A stretch of 36,412 nucleotides of DNA from Gammaproteobacteria bacterium (GTDB taxonomy: Bacteria > Pseudomonadota > Gammaproteobacteria > Arenicellales > CAJQKF01): contig JAUIDF010000004.1 of NCBI GenBank assembly GCA_030429125.1, positions 1 to 36,412 of the forward strand, in the 5' to 3' direction. Numbering within the stretch: the first letter of the stretch is position 1; each line of letters opens with the position of its first letter. A model generated the notes under the pieces. It searched no databases. It was not told the DNA's origin and was given only the letters and a program-made list of their open reading frames with translations. Positions 32,781-36,412 of the stretch are shown here, piece after piece. The position numbers and the translations under genes were made by a program.

Positions 32781-34562
32781 ATGCCCGACCGGCGGCGCGA
32801 CGACGTCGCCACGCTGAAGACCCTGCTGCCCTTCCTGCTCGGGCATCGATGGCGCATCGGCATCGCGCTGGCCTTCCTGGTCGCCGCCAAGATGGCGAAC
32901 ATCGGCGTGCCGCTGGCGCTGAAGTCCATCGTCGATACGCTCGATGTCTCCGCGATCGGCGACATCCTGGTGACGGTGCCCCTCGCGCTGCTGGTTGGCT
33001 ACGGCGTGCTGCGCCTGTCCACCATCGTGTTCCAGGAACTGCGCAACGCCGTGTTCGCCCGTGCCGCCCAGCAGTCCACGCGCGAGATCGGCGTCAAGGT
33101 GTTCGAACACCTGCACTCGCTCTCGCTGCGGTTTCACCTGGATCGGCAGACCGGGGGCGTCTCGCGCGACATGGAGCGCGGCAGCAGCAGCATCACGCAG
33201 CTGCTCAACTACCTCGTATTCAGCATCTTCCCCACCATCTTCGAGATCATCGTGGTCTGCGTGATCCTGCTGGTGCAGTTCGACCCGTGGTTCAGCGTGG
33301 TGACGCTGGTGACGGTGGTGGTGTACTTCGTCTACACCTGGAAGGTCACGGAGTGGCGACTGAAGTTCCGCGTGGAAATGAACCAGGCCGACTCGGTGGC
33401 CAATAGCACCGCCATCGACTCGCTCATCAACTACGAAACGGTGAAGTACTTCGGCAACGAGCGCCTGGAGGCCGAGAAGTACGACGGAAACCTGCGCCGC
33501 TGGGAGCGTGCCTCGGTACGCAGCCAGGTATCGCTCGCCTTTCTCAACACCGGGCAGGGCCTGATCATCGGCGTCGGCCTCACCATCCTGCTGGTGATGG
33601 CCGCGAACCAGGTGGCCGCCGGGGCCATGACGCTGGGCGACTTCGTCATGGTCAATGCCTTCATGATCCAGCTCTACGTGCCGCTGAACTTCCTCGGTTC
33701 GGTGTTTCGCGAGATCAAGCACTGCCTCACCGACATGGACCGGATGTTCTCGATCATGGACGTGAAGCGCGAGATCGACGACGCGCCCGGCGCCGGCCCC
33801 CTCGATACCGGCGACACGACGGTCCGGTTCGAACATGTCGATTTCGCCTACAACCCGGATCGCCGGATACTCGACGACATCGACTTCGCCATCGAGGCCG
33901 GGCACAAGGTCGCCGTGGTCGGCCCGAGTGGTTCCGGCAAGTCGACCCTCGCGCGCCTCTTGTTCCGTTTCTACGACGTCGGCGCGGGACGTATCACCAT
34001 TGGCGGCACGGATATCCGCTCGGTGACGGCCGACAGCCTGCGCGCCGCCATCGGCATCGTGCCGCAGGACACGGTGCTGTTCAACGACACGCTGCGCGCC
34101 AACATTCGCTACGGCCGGCCGGAAGCCGGCGACGACGACGTCGTGGCGGCGGTCCGGGATGCCAACCTCGAGACGTTCGTCGGCAAGCTGCCCGCCGGCC
34201 TCGACACCATCGTCGGCGAGCGCGGGCTGAAGCTCTCGGGCGGCGAGAAGCAGCGCGTGGCCATCGCGCGTACGATCCTGAAGAACCCGCCGATCCTGAT
34301 TCTCGACGAAGCCACGTCGTCGCTGGATTCTCAGTCCGAACGCAGCATCCAGCGGGCGCTGGACCGCATTGCCAGCCATCGCACCACGCTGGTCATCGCT
34401 CACCGCCTGTCCACCATCGTCGACAGCGACCTGATCGTGGTGCTTGAACACGGTCGCATCGTCGAGCGCGGCACGCACGAGGACTTGTTGGCCCGCGGCG
34501 GCGTCTACGCCGCCCTGTGGCGCCTGCAGCAGCGCGAGGAACCCGACCCGGCGCCGGCCTAG
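32781..34562 (+). CDS. Atm1-type ABC exporter (heavy-metal / glutathione-conjugate class)
   Basis: 593 residues from ATG 32781 (a TTG at 32760 is alternative). Six-helix membrane domain with Atm1/HMT1 marks FHLDRQTGGVSRDMERG, TEWRLKFRVEMNQADSVANSTAIDSLINYETVKYFGNE and MTLGDFVMVNAFMIQLYVPLNFLGS. ATPase domain: Walker A GPSGSGKST (381-389), Q-loop VPQDTVLFND, signature LSGGEKQRVA (from 485), Walker B ILILDEATS (Asp509-Glu510) and H-loop AHRLST. Both domains in one chain, so it acts as a homodimer. Relatives export glutathione-bound metals or persulfides. No metal-resistance genes are beside it. Confidence 0.93.
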   Translation: MPDRRRDDVATLKTLLPFLLGHRWRIGIALAFLVAAKMANIGVPLALKSIVDTLDVSAIGDILVTVPLALLVGYGVLRLSTIVFQELRNAVFARAAQQSTREIGVKVFEHLHSLSLRFHLDRQTGGVSRDMERGSSSITQLLNYLVFSIFPTIFEIIVVCVILLVQFDPWFSVVTLVTVVVYFVYTWKVTEWRLKFRVEMNQADSVANSTAIDSLINYETVKYFGNERLEAEKYDGNLRRWERASVRSQVSLAFLNTGQGLIIGVGLTILLVMAANQVAAGAMTLGDFVMVNAFMIQLYVPLNFLGSVFREIKHCLTDMDRMFSIMDVKREIDDAPGAGPLDTGDTTVRFEHVDFAYNPDRRILDDIDFAIEAGHKVAVVGPSGSGKSTLARLLFRFYDVGAGRITIGGTDIRSVTADSLRAAIGIVPQDTVLFNDTLRANIRYGRPEAGDDDVVAAVRDANLETFVGKLPAGLDTIVGERGLKLSGGEKQRVAIARTILKNPPILILDEATSSLDSQSERSIQRALDRIASHRTTLVIAHRLSTIVDSDLIVVLEHGRIVERGTHEDLLARGGVYAALWRLQQREEPDPAPA

Positions 34563-34594
34563 CGCAAACGACTCGGGCCGAGTGGGAACCGCGG

Positions 34595-35845
34595 CTAGGG
34601 CGCGAGCACCGCCACCACCGAGCCGGTCATCAGGGTTGCCAACGTACCGGCGACGATGGACTTCATGCCGAGGGAAATGATCTCCGAGCGCCGCTCGGGC
34701 ACCAGCGTGGTCAGGCCGCCGATCATGATGCCGAGACTGCCGAAGTTGGCGAACCCGCACATCGCGTAGACCATGACCAGGCGGCTGCGCCCGGAAAGCG
34801 ACTCGGCCGGCAGGTTGGCGAGATCGAGGTAGGCGATGAATTCGTTGAGCACCGTCTTGGTGCCCATCAGCTGTCCGGCGGTGGCGGCCTCGTGCCAGGG
34901 AATGCCGGCCAGCCACACCAGCGGCGCAAAGGCGTAGCCGAACAGGCGCTCGAGGGTCAGCGGCCCGCCGCCGACGTCGGGTGCAAGTCCGATGACGCGA
35001 TTGGCAAGGCTGACCAGCGCCACCAGGACCAGCAGCATGGCGATGATGTTCAGGTAGAGCTTCAGGCCGTCCATGGTCCCCCGCGTGATGGCATCCATCG
35101 CGCCCGACGCCTCGCCGCGCGGCAGCGAAGCGTCGGCGCCGGCCGACTCGCCCGGCGGCACCATCAGCGCCGCCACCAGCAGCGCGGCCGGCACGCTGAT
35201 GATGGACGCCGTGAGGACGTGCCCCATGGCCGCACCGAGCACCGGGCCGAGCACGGTGGCGTAGAGAACGATCATGGTGCCGGCAATGGTCGCCATGCCG
35301 CAGGCCATGAGGGAGAACAACTCGCCGCGATCGAGCCGCGCCAGATACGGCCTGACCAGCAGCGGCGCTTCGACCATGCCGACAAAGACGTTCGCAGCCG
35401 CCCCGACGCCCGCGGCGCCGCCGATGGCCATGGCGCGACGCAGCAGGCGCGCGAAGGCGTTCACCACCCACGGCAGGATGCGCCAGTGGTACAGCAGGGC
35501 CGACAACGCGCTGATCACCAGCACCAACGGCAGCGCGCGAAAGGCGAGGATGAACGCGGCACCCGGCCGTGTTTCCTCGAACGGCAGCGGCGCGCCGCCG
35601 AGGTAGCCGAATACAAAGGCGCTGCCGTCGCCGGTGGCGTCCTGCAACGACACCATGGCATCGTTCAGCCACAGGAACAGCGTACGAGAACCCGGCACCG
35701 ACAGCAGCAGCCAGGCCAGCGCCCACTGCAGAACGATGCCGCCGCCGACCGTTCGCCAGGAAATGTCAAGGCGCCGTTCGCTGGCAAGCCACGCGAGCAG
35801 CACCAGGACGAGGAAACCGACCAATGGCTGGGTGGCGCCGGACAT
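34595..35845 (-). CDS. Concentrative nucleoside transporter (CNT / NupC family)
   Basis: 416 residues, polytopic. Family marks: AFVFGYLGGAPLPF, NVFVGMVEAPLLVRPYL, SLMACGMATIAGTMIVLYA, GTKTVLNEFIAYLDL and MCGFANFGSLGIMIGG. By comparison with the Vibrio cholerae structure, the ribose-binding Glu (here Glu335), Asn367 and Ser370 are kept, while the hairpin motif GQTE that contacts the base reads Gly156-Met-Val-Glu159. It should bring nucleosides in with Na+ or H+. Converges with the ABC exporter gene, 32 nt apart. The substitution suggests altered base selectivity within a known fold. Confidence 0.9.
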   Translation of the reverse strand: MSGATQPLVGFLVLVLLAWLASERRLDISWRTVGGGIVLQWALAWLLLSVPGSRTLFLWLNDAMVSLQDATGDGSAFVFGYLGGAPLPFEETRPGAAFILAFRALPLVLVISALSALLYHWRILPWVVNAFARLLRRAMAIGGAAGVGAAANVFVGMVEAPLLVRPYLARLDRGELFSLMACGMATIAGTMIVLYATVLGPVLGAAMGHVLTASIISVPAALLVAALMVPPGESAGADASLPRGEASGAMDAITRGTMDGLKLYLNIIAMLLVLVALVSLANRVIGLAPDVGGGPLTLERLFGYAFAPLVWLAGIPWHEAATAGQLMGTKTVLNEFIAYLDLANLPAESLSGRSRLVMVYAMCGFANFGSLGIMIGGLTTLVPERRSEIISLGMKSIVAGTLATLMTGSVVAVLAP

Positions 35846-35950
35846 GGACTACAAACCGAGGGAAGTCATGTGCTTAGACTCGATCGATTCGGCCCGCCAG
35901 GCAGATGTCCATTTGATGAAATCGCGCCACGTATGTCGCAAATTGATAAT

Positions 35951-35980
35951 AATGCTGCGATATTTGTCGCATTTAGCATT
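35951..35980. promoter_or_regulatory. Imperfect hairpin in AT-rich island
   Basis: AATGCTGCGA and TCGCATTTAGCATT pair over 10 bases with a 4-nt bulge around TATTTG. A further TGTCGCA half-site lies just upstream (35934-35940). The stretch 35930-36045 is far richer in A/T than the rest of the window. It could be an operator for the small gene downstream. Confidence 0.45.
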
Positions 35981-35998
35981 AAAACTTAGTGGATACAG

Positions 35999-36026
35999 TT
36001 TATAGATTTTATTAATATTCTATATT
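35999..36026 (+). promoter_or_regulatory. Candidate promoter of the 59-residue gene
   Basis: TTTATA (35999-36004) and TATATT (36021-36026) with 16-nt spacing, in the AT-rich island. Transcription would begin about 22 nt before ATG 36055. Several alternative A/T hexamers exist, so the exact element is uncertain. Confidence 0.4.
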
Positions 36027-36054
36027 ACATCGTTGAAACCGAACAGGTTTTTCC

Positions 36055-36234
36055 ATGAGCAAAAAGGGAAGGTCAAAACAGGCGACGCGCAAGGCTTCCA
36101 AGCGGGAAGAGGACGACCGGCCCGCGAGGGCGGCGCGCAACGCACGACGGGAGGATCTCGAGGAAATGCTCCCCAGCGACACCAACGATTCGGCGGATAT
36201 TTCGCCGCGGATCGCGTTTCTCGCCTACAACTGA
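36055..36234 (+). CDS. Small charged protein, 59 residues, unknown
   Basis: This ORF is below the track's length cut. It starts MSKKGRSKQATRKASKREED, is strongly basic for about 35 residues (many Lys, Arg), then acidic (EDLEEMLPSDTNDSAD), and ends SPRIAFLAYN. AGG lies about 7 nt before ATG 36055, and an AT-rich promoter-like region precedes it. No membrane segment or cysteine is present. The first codons use AAA and AAG freely, unlike the GC-rich neighbours, then composition returns to normal. I do not recognise a family; a nucleic-acid- or protein-binding role is only a guess from charge. Confidence 0.6.
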   Translation: MSKKGRSKQATRKASKREEDDRPARAARNARREDLEEMLPSDTNDSADISPRIAFLAYN

Positions 36235-36285
36235 CCGCGCGGGCCGCGAGGTCCGTCATCCGCTCGACCGCCCCGGGGCGTTCAC

Positions 36286-36299
36286 CGGGCTCTCGCCCG
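36286..36299. terminator. Short hairpin between convergent genes
   Basis: CGGGC-TCTC-GCCCG is a perfect 5-bp stem with a 4-nt loop lying between the stop of the small gene and that of the partial minus-strand gene. A 12-bp palindrome CGCCCCGGGGCG (36269-36280) precedes it. No T-run follows, so a terminator role is tentative. Confidence 0.3.
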
Positions 36300-36306
36300 A
36301 GCCGCG

Positions 36307-36411
36307 TTACGATACGGCCCGGTCGACCCCTTCTGCGGGCGCCGGCAGGTTCGCGGCGAGCAACGTGAAGTACTGCAGCTCGCCCGCCTCTCCCCCGAGA
36401 TCGATTTCCTC
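36307..36411 (-). CDS. C-terminal end of an unidentified protein (5' part outside window)
   Basis: On the minus strand a frame open from the right edge encodes 34 residues, EEIDLGGEAGELQYFTLLAA followed by NLPAPAEGVDRAVS and a TAA. Codon third positions are mostly G/C, as in neighbouring genes, and the peptide looks protein-like (helix GELQYFTLLAANL, then a short tail). Too short to assign. It is absent from the track because it has no start and is under the length limit. Confidence 0.55.
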   Translation of the reverse strand, partial: EEIDLGGEAGELQYFTLLAANLPAPAEGVDRAVS

Positions 36412-36412
36412 C

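Noticed and set aside
34571-34583. Palindrome ACTCGG-G-CCGAGT between the ABC and CNT genes as a terminator
   Set aside because: A 1-nt centre leaves only a short usable stem and there is no T-run; position between convergent genes alone is weak support.
32688-35726. 1012-residue minus-strand ORF across the ABC exporter gene
   Set aside because: It is antisense to the Atm1-type gene and out of frame with the CNT gene; composition is Arg/Gly/His-rich shadow coding, common in GC-rich DNA.

Overview
This is a GC-rich chromosomal window packed with genes, and every sizeable gene looks like core or accessory metabolism of a free-living, aerobic gammaproteobacterium. The support for that is the two-subunit glycyl-tRNA synthetase (glyQ-glyS) followed by gmhB and plsC, pdxA next to ksgA, a DUF3301 protein, heptose (LPS) synthesis, a PHA-type acetoacetyl-CoA reductase and a choline-sulfatase. 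I cannot name a genus. There is no phage, IS element, CRISPR array, rRNA or complete tRNA. ATG, GTG and TTG starts are all used, and many neighbouring genes overlap by 4 nt.

Left part (1-7243, + strand): the end of a RutR-like TetR regulator and a membrane-anchored spermidine-synthase-like protein. Then comes a tight set that looks like one catabolic operon: a 3-oxo-tetronate kinase (otnK), its partner decarboxylase (otnC), a small ABM-fold protein and a LigI/lactonase-type amidohydrolase. It is followed by an alpha/beta-hydrolase lipoprotein and an aldo/keto reductase. Together these suggest a route from a four-carbon sugar or its lactone to dihydroxyacetone phosphate.

Purine part (7273-13165): a periplasmic PCuAC copper chaperone gene, then a GntR/FCD regulator transcribed divergently from puuD-puuE-alc-allA. 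Those four encode urate hydroxylase with cytochrome c, allantoinase, allantoicase and ureidoglycolate lyase, that is, urate to glyoxylate plus urea apart from the two middle steps (HIU hydrolase and OHCU decarboxylase), which are not here. A 34-bp near-perfect palindrome fills the divergent promoter. A BASS-like carrier converges on allA, with the two stop codons overlapping.

Middle part (13204-20436): a membrane protein with a ClpP-like domain and an orphan GspC-like protein (both -), then phaB preceded by two TGC-GAC-GCA motifs, a double CDGSH iron-sulfur protein, pdxA-ksgA, and a 740-residue methyltransferase with a kinase-like motif and a C-terminal coiled coil resembling O-antigen chain terminators.

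Right part (20443-36412): the minus-strand operon glyQ-glyS-mazG-gmhB-plsC, in which all four junctions overlap by 4 nt; a DUF3301/secreted-protein pair; a choline-sulfatase gene whose last codons lie in a REP-like repeat cluster; a HAD protein; a UDG-like/NDUFA9-like pair; a VOC protein; a lipoprotein with a PKD-like domain and an acidic linker; an Atm1-type ABC exporter; a CNT nucleoside transporter with an altered substrate motif; and an AT-rich island driving an unannotated 59-residue protein. The 3' end of one more minus-strand gene enters at the right edge.
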